Below, piece by piece: positions 1 through 11,631 of a stretch of 64,000 nt of DNA (the stretch's first letter is position 1; the number at the start of each line of letters is the position of its first letter). The stretch is taken from the NCBI GenBank assembly GCA_965153455.1, contig OZ234496.1:11865863-11929862 (forward strand), in the 5' to 3' direction. The notes under the pieces were generated by a model. It did not search any database. It had not been told where the DNA came from and was given only the letters and a program-made list of their open reading frames with translations. This DNA is from Sphagnum compactum (lineage: Eukaryota; Bryophyta; Sphagnopsida; Sphagnales). The position numbers and the translations under genes were made by a program.

Positions 1-164
1 AAGATAAATTCATCAATAGTGGAATATCCAAGTATGTGGAATTTTAAATCCAAAGCATCGTGAAAGATGAAACTTATGCATGTGTTATGGGCCTTTCTGT
101 GAACTATTGGGAGGATGTCTTGGTGCATTTGTTAAAACCTTTACTTCCTTGAAGTGTAATTCTT

Positions 165-494
165 TTGAAGGGCTTTTGGCTTTCAAGCAATTGGAGGTCC
201 AATCATGTTAAGGTTTCTTTGCCCAACACATTTGACATTATTGATGTAAAAGATCCAAAAATCCTTTTTTCTTGTGCGCTAAAAAACATGAGGCCTTCTT
301 TAATGATAGTAATGTACACAAACTTTAGAGACCTCAACGTAAGATTTTTTGTTCTTGTGAGGCTGCATGATCCAAAGCTTGTTCATGTGTGGACAAAAGA
401 AACAAAAAATGATGTCATGAAGGATGAGAATGATTTTAGAATGTTCAAGGTTCCACAGTGGGTGTTAGTGAAAAAAACCAACAAACTTGGGTGA
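165..494 (+). other. Unrecognised open frame, possible gene relic
   Basis: An open frame of about 109 codons in AT-rich DNA. I do not recognise the product. It has no signal peptide, membrane segment or known motif, and no clear partner exon on either side. Codon content is more balanced than in the surrounding AT-rich sequence, so it may be an exon remnant of a repeat-encoded protein. It could equally be a chance frame. From 500 to 960 I see only AT-rich sequence. Confidence 0.2.
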
Positions 495-964
495 AATATA
501 ATTGTATGAAGATTGTTGATAGGTTAATGGAAACGCAATTTAATATACCTAGAACAATGGTTAGACATTTCAATAGTTTTTTTTCTTATTTTTTATATTT
601 AAAAAATACAAAATAATAATCAAAATAATATTAATGTTATTTATGCTAGTCGAGTTAAGGTGAATCTTGATGCTGAAAATGCATCGAATAATGTATAAAC
701 TATGGTTATAACAAAAAAAAATGTCAACTAATCATTTCATTAAATTTTCTTTTCAAAATTAATATTTCTACTTTTTGTGCATGACCATATGTAATATCAC
801 TATTATCACTATTGAGAAAAATTATTACTTGGTGGCCACCAAATGTTGTATTGTTTAATAATGTATAGTTAAAAACATTATTGTAATGCATTGAATTATA
901 TTGATAATATTTAACTAAAATTATTTCTTAATATAACCATTTAAATTTTTTTTGATACATTAAT

Positions 965-1160
965 TATGCCAAAAGGTGGCATCCATGATTTGGACATTTT
1001 TGTCACTATGATTAAATTTTAATCATGTAATCATGTATTTAGTCATGTAACACAACTTAGTTATGTTTATGATTACATGATTAGGTCATGTCATGAAGCT
1101 TATAACTACATGATTAAAGCATGTGATTTGACTTCAAAACCATGTTCAATCAAATGACAA
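965..1160. mobile_element. Decayed relative of the 397-bp CACTA MITE, terminal part
   Basis: The start of this block (about 968-1015) matches the left terminal sequence of the intact small CACTA element at 10660. Both have a ggtggcatcc/gtggaatcc stretch, then ccatgatt, ggacatttt and a cactatg/gactatg step. It continues with several copies of an atcatgtaatcatg-like subterminal word. The terminal CACTA itself is lost here (attatgcc). No opposite end or target duplication could be paired with confidence. Confidence 0.4.
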
Positions 1161-1424
1161 AATGTATTGGACACATCAAAAAGTTGATTAAATTTTATAT
1201 GAAAAAAAAATATTAGTTAAATGCATGCATTTAAGAGCAATATGTTCATAATTATCATTTAGAAACTGTAAATATTATTTAAAAATTTCCAATTGAATAA
1301 TTTTGTTATCATCAACTAATTATTCATGATTTTAAATATTTGTACATGAATCACAAAATAAACTTAACCCAAAATGACGTCATTAAATTTATTTTCCTTG
1401 GAACCAACATTAAAGTACATTCAC

Positions 1425-1745
1425 ATTAGGTTATATTTAAGTTTGGCTTTAGTTAACCTAGTTTTTGCTAAGTTTGACCTTTAGGTTTAATTTAAATTTA
1501 ACCTAAGTTTAACCTTTAGGTTTAACTAGGTTCAGCATAGTAGATTTAATTTGTAAATTTAGTTTTTAGGTTTTGTTTAAATTTAGCTTAGGTTTAACAT
1601 AATTTTAATTTAGGTTGAACTTTTAGGTTTAATTTTTAGTTAATTTAATCTCTAGGTTTAGCCTTTAGATTTAACTTAGGATTAAGTTTTAGGTTTATTT
1701 TATATGTTTAGTTTAGGTTTAATCTAGTTTAGCCTTAAATTATAA
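1425..1745. repeat. Degenerate TTTAGG/TTTAA-rich repeat tract
   Basis: About 320 bp are dominated by irregularly spaced copies of tttaggttta and taacctaa, with spacing near 10-25 bp. The word resembles the plant telomere unit TTTAGGG but lacks the third G throughout. It is never in perfect tandem register, so I read it as a decayed simple repeat and not a telomere. Confidence 0.6.
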
Positions 1746-1758
1746 CCTTGGATTATAT

Positions 1759-1954
1759 CACTATGCCAAAATTTGGAAAATATGACTATAAATATGATTA
1801 CATTTGTAATCATAAAGGACGTATATGATTACCATGATTATATTGCATACGAACTCATTGCAAAGGCCATTAGTCATATTTTTTGTCATAATCACAAATG
1901 CCATAGTCATTAGTCATAGTCATAAAGGCTCGTGTATTGTACGACTCCAAAGTG
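1759..1954. mobile_element. Possible small CACTA-type MITE remnant
   Basis: It begins CACTATGCCAAAATTTGG, similar in word order to the relic at 968. It carries repeated catagtcat / aatcat words and ends near ccaaagtg, about 196 bp later. The flanking triplets (tat and ata) do not match, so the end assignment is tentative. Confidence 0.25.
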
Positions 1955-1959
1955 ATATA

Positions 1960-4700
1960 TATATAATTTAAATAAAATATAAAAATATAAAAATTATTAC
2001 TAAATTATATTATTATTATTATTATAAAATAAAAATAACTAGGAAAATTTGAATATTCTAATTATTTTATTCTAATTATTTTATTCAGATTATTTTATTA
2101 TTTGGTATTTTAAAAAATTGGAAGTTTCAAGAAGATTCAACCCTATCTACCTACTTCGGTAGAAAACTAGCACCTACCCACACAATAGTAGGTAAGCCAA
2201 TAGGTAAGAAAGGGAAAATGTAAATGGAATGAAGCCAAAAAAAAGTTTCATCTACTTTGAGATTTCCATTTACTGGGTCAAACATTTCTTCACTCATTCC
2301 TAATTGGCATATGCATTTCAACATTATAGCTCAAGCAAAGACATGTTCTTTATATAGTTTGTGAGATGAGATTCAGAAACAAAACAAATGGGTTAAACTT
2401 TTACCTGCACCTTAGTTTTAAATTGAAATGTAACTAAATAATTTCCAAAAGCCAACTTTAATAAGTAATTTTTTTTCATATTATGTTCAAATTAAACGAT
2501 TTAAACTTCATTTTAAAAGGTTTTCCAAATCCTACACAAAATAATTATTACAATTATTTAAAGAATACTTGAATTAAAGAAAATTGCATGTAAATCTTGC
2601 ATTTCGATACATTTCAACAACGATGTCTTGAAAACATTTTCTTTCTTTAACCATCATTATCTTTCTCATATTTTATCCAAATGAAAGAATATTTAACATA
2701 CATGATTTTTTTTGTATTACATAGTGCATTTTAATTATGAAATCTCATATGAATAGTTCATAATATATGATGTATCAACATACAATAACGTTATTATCAA
2801 AACCATTCAATGTTATATAATGTATTTAAGGAATAAAATACATTTAAATATGGATATTAAATACTTCAACGTTAAATTTTATTTTATAATATGAGTTTGA
2901 TTATATAATTAGAAAATATAAATTAATTTTAATATATGAATATTTAAAGAAATGAAAATTGTATTATAAACTATAACTAAATTATATATTATATTCATTT
3001 AATTCACAATTATTTTATTGATATAGTGTATAGTAAATAAATATAGTAATATATTATATATATTATATGAAAAAAGTATTGGATCAAACAATATATATTT
3101 TCATGGATGAATATTGTGTTTTAATTTTTTATGAAATGAAACCCACAATAAAATGTTATTTAGTTAAAAACTTCATATATAATATGTATACATAACTTTA
3201 AATGATATACATTTTATATCTTATATACATATGATACATGATATACTATTTATTATATATTTTTATGTTGAAAATTTTGGATTTTGATTTTATTTTTTTG
3301 TAAACATGTTTTAGCATTTTATTGAAGAAATGCAAAACAAAAATCTGACTTATTTTTCAGAACTAGAATACAATTTTACTTAAATAATATATAATTTGGA
3401 TTTAAAACTGATAATAGTTGTACATAAATTAAGAGTAAATTATATCATTGATTGATATAATAAATAAATTGACATAAAATTATATAACATATCTTACATT
3501 TATTTTCATTATTTGAAAATTAGGTAGATTATACTATTAAAAATAATATGTTAATTACTAATACAAAATTTTAGAGTGATATATTATTTATTTACTACAA
3601 TTATTTATTTAGTATAATCCGAAAATATAATAAAATGTGTTACAAATTAGTACTTAAGTTACATAATTACAAATAGTATGTTAGTTTGATAATTAAGAAT
3701 ATTAAAAATGAAATATTAATATTATTCCAATTATTCAATATTAATTATTTTTACTATTTTGAAAAATAAAATTTTAATTATTTATTTGGAATTTTCTTGT
3801 AATTCACTTGGTTTCAAAATAATGGAAGACGTTGATTAATTATAAAACAATTTATATGATAAAATAAAGATAAAAATAATTTATATATTATATATTCTTT
3901 ATATCTGATGTTGTGAAAAAAAACTATATGATTTAATCAATACATTTTTAGTTTAAATTATTTTAATATAATTAAACAATCTTGTTTTAATGTAAATTTT
4001 AGTTTGATGTAATTTTTTATTAGAGATAATAAGGATTACAAAAAAAACTTAATCATTACATGTTTCGAATAACATTATAAACAATGATTTCATTGTGATG
4101 TTTAAATATGAAGATTTTAGAACATGAAATGTCAATTATTAAAAATTATTTTGAATAGGAATATTGGAAATATTAATATATTTTGATCATATAATACATT
4201 AATATTTTAAATTAAATATCAAGAAAGATTAATTTTAGATCATTTTAGATGATCATAGGTAATTCATAAATAGAGATGTAATATGTAAATGAATAAAATT
4301 GAGGTAGATAACTAATTAGTTAGATACTTATTTGAATGCTGGTAAGTTATTTACTTACATAATTAGGTTATAAAAAGATAACTCCATTTTGAATTACCTA
4401 CTTACCTACATAACTTTGTTATCTTTTTACAACCTAATTATTACCTTACATTACATATTAGTAAACAAATCACAAATTAGTAACCTAGGCTAACCTACAT
4501 ACTTATACCTTGTTTTAAGGCGATCAAATTTTTGATCCACCAAGGAATCATAAAATGATTGGAAATGATTATGTGTATGAACTTCCAAGAGAAATTTTGC
4601 AACGTAGTAATGAAGTAAAATTGATTCTTTGGAAGTGGATGAATAGATATTTGTTGTGTCCAATTGTTTGTCTATTTGCATTTTAGAATGGTATGCATTT
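1960..4700. other. Very AT-rich gene-free stretch
   Basis: About 2.7 kb of mostly A/T sequence with short runs and ata/tta words. I found no convincing exon, RNA gene or repeat unit on either strand. Confidence 0.6.
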
Positions 4701-4780
4701 TTCTTTAACTTGGTGAAGAGTCTATGAGATAGGGAGTTCATAATAGCAATATGGTCAACGGGGTTCAATTCCCCTCCAAT
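4700..4780 (+). repeat. tRNA-like (SINE-like) fragment
   Basis: The piece has a T-arm-like stem and loop, CGGGG-TTCAATT-CCCC, with a B-box-like GGTTCAATTCC near 4762. An A-box-like TGGTGAAGAG lies about 50 bp upstream. The ends do not pair into an acceptor stem, so this is not a functional tRNA gene. A tRNA-derived SINE head or a decayed tRNA pseudogene is the likely source. Confidence 0.3.
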
Positions 4781-4889
4781 CCAATGTGGTTTACAATCAT
4801 TGCTACCCAAGTTTGAACCTCGAATTTAAGAACTTAAATTCTATGTTAAAAAATTCCTTGTAATGTTGTATTGACTATGATTAATGTTG

Positions 4890-5520
4890 TATTTATGTTT
4901 CTTGATGGCAATATTAGCTATTACAAGAGGTCTTATAAGGAACATTATTGGGACTTTTATAAATAGCATTATGCACTATCATATACTTATGTAAGCATCA
5001 TTGCATTGTTAGGGACTTTTGCAAATCTTTTGTAAATAACATTTCATTGCTTGAAACTATTATTCTTCAAGTAAATATAATTTCTTGATGGCATACATGT
5101 GTTAGAATTGTTAATCTTAGCAACATGAAATAATGGTTTTGAAGCATTCTCTTGGTGTTGAAGTAAACAAGATTTCTTGATCCAACATAAGTGTTAGAAG
5201 ACTTTTGATGCATCAATAAAGTCCTAAACATTGTTTGGTCATTAAACAAGTTTAATTTTTAATGGCATAGTTATTAAAAGAACTAAAGTATTGTAAAGGC
5301 CTTGAAGCACGTTCTGTTGTTTTAATAAATAGTCATAATAATTTCTTGAAGGTATAGTTATTATAAGATGTGAAGTTTTGTAATGGTCAGAATAATTGAA
5401 GCATTATGTTTATAAAACACAATTCTTGATCATGGCGTAGATGCTAGAAAAAACAAAAATGTTATAATGGTTTTGAAACATTTCGGGTGTCAAGTAAACA
5501 AAATTTCCTAATTGGTGCAT
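4890..5520. repeat. Degenerate tandem repeat, unit about 85 bp (block 1)
   Basis: Successive units start with variants of tttcttgatggcatag at about 5080, 5171, 5254, 5340, 5421 and 5504. Each contains, in the same order, a gttagaa-like word, an aatggtcttgaagcatt-like word and a gtcaagtaaacaaaat-like word. Spacing of 81-91 bp and strong divergence show an old satellite-like array. The first part (4930-5040) also contains words of the shorter repeat found at 8085-8340. Confidence 0.6.
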
Positions 5521-6099
5521 GCACTTGAATGGGTGGACCAATTTGGGTGTCACATAAATTAATTTTGCTTTGTGGTTGCCATTGCAATGCCCATGTTGTT
5601 TTGTAGATTTTAAAATTTATTACAATGAACTTAGTTTAAAGATCTTAACTTGGATATCTACATGATGCACAAAATTATTTATTTTTTTATAAAAGCTATG
5701 GACTTTTGAATTCAAATTTCATAAAATATATTTCTGACTACCATTTCTTTGTGGACTATGATATGATCCATTGATTGATGGGTGTGTGTTAGGGACTTAA
5801 AATTAGTGAGATATCATAATAAGGAAACTAAGGGTAAAACAAAATAAAATTAATTCTAGGATTATACTTATGGACTTTTGAATGGGTTAATTATAAACAT
5901 TTTTTAATGTCATATTAGAGGAAGAGGTGTTTTATGGTATTTTGTTTACATGTTTAAAGAAAGAGAAACTTTAGATGAGACATTAATGACATGGAAATAA
6001 TATGGAGGAAATAAATGTGAATTAATTGTAATTTCCAATTTTTGATTAAGATTTTGAATAAATAAGGACTTTGGATCTACAAATTGGTCCACCGATTTG

Positions 6100-6800
6100 T
6101 GCACCTACCCTAATGGCATAATTGTTAAAAGAACTAAAACTTGTTACAATTTGGTCTTTAAACATTGTGATTGTCAAATAAACATGAAAGGTTCTTGATG
6201 GAGATATCATTATATTAGAAAAACGAAAAATATTAATGGTCATGAAGCATGTTATGTTGTTCCAATAAACATAAAGTCTTGATCTAACATAGTTATGTAA
6301 TAAGATCTAATGTTTTGTAACATGGTCAAATTTCAACATTATGAACTTGTCATATAACATATAAATGTATTTATGGCATAATTGTTAGAAAACTAATTAA
6401 GGTGTTATATAATGGTCTTGAAACAATTTTGGTTGTCAAGTAAACAAAATTTTCCAATGGCATAGATGTCAACAAAACTAATTTGTGTTATAGTTTGGTC
6501 CTTGAAGCATTCTTGTTAGGCCAAATAAACAAAGATTTTTAGGATGGCTGATGGCAATATATTTATGGGAAGTTCATTAAAGTTTTATATTGACCTCTTA
6601 GAACATTATGTTGTTCTAGTACATATATATTTTTCAATAGCATAACTCTATTGTAAAATTTGAACTTCTCTAATGGTTTCAAGAATTAATCAGTCTATTT
6701 ATCAAACCAATTTTTCAAGATAGCATAAATAGTAGAAGAACTATGATGCTATAATGGTCTTGAAGCATTTTCAAGACTACATAAATTATTCATTCCAATT
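6100..6800. repeat. Degenerate tandem repeat, unit about 85 bp (block 2)
   Basis: The same unit as the block at 4890-5520 resumes here: atggcataattgttaga, then aactaa, then tggtcttgaagcatt, then gtcaagtaaacaaa. At least six diverged units can be followed. The sequence from 5520 to 6100 between the blocks is unordered and may be an insertion or a more decayed part of the array. Confidence 0.6.
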
Positions 6801-8085
6801 AAGCCAACAACCACTAAGGAATAAGCTTGAAACATTTTTTAACATCTTCTAGTTCTACAATTTTGTAATGGCTAATGGATTGTATGGTCACCACAGAACA
6901 CCAAGTGGAAGGATCAAACTCCTTAAGACACAATTTAAATGTAGAAACAAAAAACATCATGTGTTTTCAATACATTGTTAGATGTAATACAAAACATGTT
7001 GTGAAAATTTTAGATCCATGTTATGGAAGACTTTTTATTTTACCATACATACTTACTAAACTTCAAAAGAAAAGCTTCGTAAAAGCCTATTGCTATTCAT
7101 TGAGTTTAGGTTTTACTTTTACCTTATGCAAATTGTTATGTGTTGTTCTTTGTGGTTGTATGTCATGTGGTGGTCGCAATACTAACTAGCTCAAGGATTA
7201 GTTTTGGTTTTGACTTCTTACCTTTTTTTTATTGTGATGGTCCACCTCCTCCCATCACTTTTTTGGGTTTGTTGGCAGCAAATGTTTTCATTTTTTTGGA
7301 AAGAGGTTTTTCAAGATTAACAATGTCCTCATGTTCTTTTACACATTCCTTCTTCTTCATGCTCCTCTTCAACCTCCATTACATATTTTCTAGAACTTTC
7401 TTCTTGAGTTTCATCATCATTATTGTGTTCAATGTTTGGTTCCTCTAATAGTTTCAATTCTTTTTTGCTTGTTGGATGAGCCATTGGATGTGTTTTGGAC
7501 TTCAATTGAATTGGAAAGGGCTTCAATTTTTTAGGAGTGGACACATTTGCCAATTCATTAGGGAGTTTAATTATTTTTAGTTGAAAGGCACTATTAACAC
7601 TTGGGCTAACCTATTGATTATTGTTGTTCAAAATTGATATGCCACCTTTGACAATGGAAGGTTGAGCATTTGAAAAAAATATTGATGCCCATGGTACACG
7701 GACCACTAGTAGAGTCTCTATACCATGTATTTCATTCAAACAACATATAAGTCAATATTCAATGCAAGATTGATTTCAAAATCAATTTGGCAAAAGAAAG
7801 TTCATGATTAACCATCTATTTTAGTCAAATGACATGGACTAAGGACTATTCATGAGGATCAATCATGTATAATTAAAGAAGGCTAAGATCATATTTGTAA
7901 TTATTGAATATAAAGATGGTGCCCTTAGCTTAGTAACATCAGATGAGACAAAATTATATCAGTGCTCTTGAAATATGTTTTATACCTTACAAACAACATA
8001 GACTTTCAGTATATCTAAACCTTCACCATAGATTGAAATGTTGACTTCAACAAATTTAACATTGACATTGAGTTAAAAGGGTTTT
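6800..8085. other. No supported gene; scattered short open frames
   Basis: Several short frames occur (for example a Glu-rich one on the minus strand at 7329-7553 and a hydrophobic one on the plus strand at 7140-7448). None has a recognisable domain or an exon partner. I treat the stretch as decayed repeat DNA. Confidence 0.4.
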
Positions 8086-8340
8086 TGCAAACAACATTAC
8101 CTATATTAAAGACTTTTGCAAACAATATATGCATTTTTTAAGGACTTTAATAAATAACATTAACATTGTTGGTAACTTTCACAATTAAAATTGCCATTGT
8201 TAAGGATTGCTATATACAAACAACATTGCATTTGTAGAGATTTTTACAAACAACATTGACACTATTAAGGACTCTTGCAAATAACCTATGACTATCAAGG
8301 ACCATTGTAAGCAACATGTAACACTAAAAATAACCTACTA
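8085..8340. repeat. Degenerate short tandem repeat, unit about 45 bp
   Basis: The words aaggacttttgcaaacaac and attgacattgtt recur about five times at 40-50 bp spacing. Similar words occur at 4930-5040, so the two repeat families are probably interspersed pieces of one old element. From 8340 to 9140 I see nothing supportable. Confidence 0.5.
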
Positions 8341-9143
8341 CCCATAAACTCAATATCCTTATGGACCTTGTTAAAATTTGTTTACCTTTGTTTTATAAGG
8401 GTTTTAAAAACTTTAACTAGGCATTCTTGTGCCTTCACATTGCACAAGAACAAATATTGTCATTTTCCACCCCCACACATTGCGACTATTGTCTGATTTA
8501 ACTACATTTCAACTACATTTGGCCATTTAATGTTTACAAATGGCTTATTGCACTAATTAACAGTCAATATTATTCATAGTTGTTAAGTTCATTATGTTGT
8601 TCACTTATGAGTATAATTTTAATCTTATTTAATTATTTAATAATTTCACATTGTTGACGTGGAAATTGAAGTAACCTTTAACTTTATTTATAAAATGCAT
8701 TATAATGGGTTAGTGATTTTTTTACATTTTTTTAACTTGTCCTATTTGACTAAAAACCTAATGAATTTGGGTTGTGAAAAAAGAAAATACTTCTTCTTGT
8801 GTTGGCATTAAAAATAGCAAAAAATTTAGATTTGCATGCATTTATTAACACCATGACCCTTGTAAGAAGTGTGTCCTTTGTTATGTTTAAGTTGTTGTAA
8901 TCTTCCAATAAATTTCAACCTTTCATGTTTAACATTCCAATGTCTTTTTTTGTTTGCTTCTATTTAACACCAACTGCTCGAAAACTCCAAATATAATATA
9001 ATCTCCTTAAGCATAATGCTAAAGCAACCACCATTTCATCATTTGGGAACTTTGTGTCACCTTCACCATCATTCACCAACTCAATGATCGAACCTTTTCG
9101 ATGTTGTTGCTCCTAATTTGTCCATCCAACAACATAGCCCAAT

Positions 9144-10065
9144 TCATCGTATGCCTTTCAACTCCATGACAATTCCTTGACCATGCCCAAAGAAATTATT
9201 TTGGAAGTAGGAACACATGTCTTCTAGATGATAATCATCCACAAACCCCAAATTTTGTGATAACCTCATGATTCTCATTGAATACATAATTGTAACCATT
9301 TTTGTTATGGACATGTCCAAAATACTTGTGATCTTTTCCACATTTGTGTATCTAAGGACTCTAATCCTCTTGGGATTTAATCCTTTTGAGCAAAGCCCAT
9401 ATTGCTTTACAAATTTTCTATGATTAATGGGCCCACCATCATTGAGCTTTGGAACTATTTCATATAATGGCACAACTAAAGTCCAAGTCTTCTACTTCTT
9501 GGGCTGAATTCATGTTCAATCTTCACTTTCCTAGTAAAAACTTTAATCTTCTTCTTACGACTCAATGCATGGTGAGCTATAACTTTCAACCTTAAACCTT
9601 TAAAGTAATGATGTCTAGTTTCAATCAAACACAAATTTGCACCCAAAGTCAATAATTTCTTACACTTTGTCACACGTAAACCTTGCTAGAAGCATGTTAA
9701 ATTATACTTCCCAATATCAAAATTGTGCTTTAATCTTGAAAGATTATGAAAGATTATCCAATAATTCAAAAACCCTGCCAAATTCAAAAGAAACAAAACT
9801 TGCACACCTCGCTTTGTAGGACCTATGAAATTAGCATGCGTGGTTCAGATTAATCATATTTTATTGGATCCAACGGTCCATCTTTAAAATAGGGTGCATC
9901 CATTTCTTTTAAAAATATGGACTTTACAAATGGAATCTTAGCTCTCGGAAATGATCTAATGTAGCATATTTTTACCCAATCACAATCTCTAAACATTGTG
10001 CAATCATTGTCATCAAAATTTGTAATAGTAAAGCAATAATAATCACAGAAAATGCATGCAAACAC
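9144..10065 (-). other. Three unrecognised minus-strand open frames
   Basis: Frames at 9144-9473 (109 codons), 9476-9673 (65 codons) and 9850-10065 (71 codons) lie in series on the minus strand. The products are unknown to me, and no start, splice pattern or motif joins them. They could be pieces of one decayed repeat-encoded gene; chance frames are also possible. Confidence 0.2.
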
Positions 10066-10489
10066 TAATATTTAGTTTTCAAAATACAAATTACACATTC
10101 ATTGATTAATTTCTTGTTGCCATGTGGTAGCCTAGACTAAATTATATTGTCCACTTATGAGTTGCCACGTGACAACATATTCCAAATAAAAAAAATTATT
10201 GATCATTTATTGGATGCCATGAAACAATTTAGAAATAGGAAATTAACATTTTTTGGCCCAATCATATGATCCCATATGGCAACCAAGGCCTAAAAACCTA
10301 ACCTACGAAGCTTAACCTAGGCCACCTAGGCTAGGAAATTTAAATTATGTGATTAACCAAGGTCACCTAGGCTAGGCTAAACTAGGTGACATGGACTAGG
10401 AGTCTAGCATAGGCCACTTAGATTAAAAGAAAACTTAAAGACTTTTAGGTAATCTACCTAAACAAGGAGCCTAAATAATTTTAAGTTGT

Positions 10490-10560
10490 AAGCATGAGAA
10501 TTTGAACCTCTCACCTTCACTTTGAAGGTTCAATTATTTACCCATTGCATCATTACTTTT
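10490..10560 (-). repeat. tRNA-like (SINE-like) fragment
   Basis: Read on the minus strand, a TGAGA-GGTTCAAA-TTCTCA stem-loop resembles a tRNA T-arm with a B-box. No full cloverleaf can be folded by eye. It is probably a tRNA-derived SINE scrap or an old tRNA pseudogene. Confidence 0.25.
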
Positions 10561-10659
10561 TATTTATAACATAATTAGTCACCACAAAGTTATGAACATT
10601 AACACATTTAAATTTAGGTTAACTTAAGCTGCCATAAACTAACCTAGGTTATTATAATA

Positions 10660-11056
10660 CACTACACTAAAATGTGGAATCCATGATTAGGACATTTTGT
10701 GACTATGTCCTCACCCTAATCATATAGTCATATAAGACATGTTTTTTATGACTATCGAACTTTTCTACCAATTAATATGACTACATTACTAAGTTATCAA
10801 TTTTAGTCATGAATTTTAGTATGTGTGTGACTAAAACTAGCCACTATACTCACATTGTGGAATATACATAAACAAAATGTCTGAATCCTTTAACAAAACA
10901 TACATTACAACAAAAGTTGTCCTTGTATGCCAAACGATTTCATTAGTGTTTGAGTGAATTCACTAGCCATAGTGAACAGGACCTAATGGGGAAGCAGTGA
11001 ATTCACTTGTTTAGTAAACATGGACTAGTGAACTACACTCACATTTTGTAGTAGTG
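10660..11056. mobile_element. Non-autonomous CACTA element (397 bp) with 3-bp target duplication
   Basis: The left end reads CACTACACTAAAATGTG. The reverse complement of the right end reads CACTACTACAAAATGTG, so the two ends form a terminal inverted repeat of about 17 bp with two or three mismatches. The triplet ata directly precedes the left end (10657-10659) and directly follows the right end (11057-11059). That is the 3-bp target duplication expected for the CACTA/En-Spm superfamily. The interior has no coding capacity. Mobilisation would need a transposase in trans. Relatives are visible at 965-1160 and perhaps 1759-1954. Confidence 0.8.
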
Positions 11057-11631
11057 ATAAAAAAAGATTCATTATGTCCCCACTTTTGGTAGTAGAGTCC
11101 TATTATTACATCATCATGACCTTTATAAAAAATCCTCCCCCACCGATCTATAAAAACATTTTTTACCTTATGAATTAGATTGGTACACATAATTAACCAA
11201 AAGGATGCACCTTCAAATTTCCATCCTCTACATTGATAACAAGCTTGTGACCAATCTCCAAAGCACCATCCAATTCATCACATGTGTCACAAGACACCAA
11301 TTACCCAAAATTATGTAGGTACCTATTTACAAGAGTATGAAAACAACCACATTCAATAAATTAGAAAACAATTAATGGACCAAAAGCTAGAAAGGCCTGC
11401 TACTTTTTAGTCCATATTATGAATCTCCGGCATCCCATCAATTGTACATGGCATCTTGCACAAACTTGGTGTCTTGGGGTTGTAGTTGTTTTGCCACCCA
11501 ATGACCTATCCACTTAACATTAACACATTTAGTCCAACGACTATCCGAACAAAATTCACAAAAACATGCCAAACCTTCAACAAACAATTATGTGAGGTTG
11601 TTTTTGTTAAGTAAATAGATAGAGTGGATCT

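Noticed and set aside
1425-1745. Telomere
   Set aside because: The unit lacks the third G, is not in tandem register and is internal in the window.
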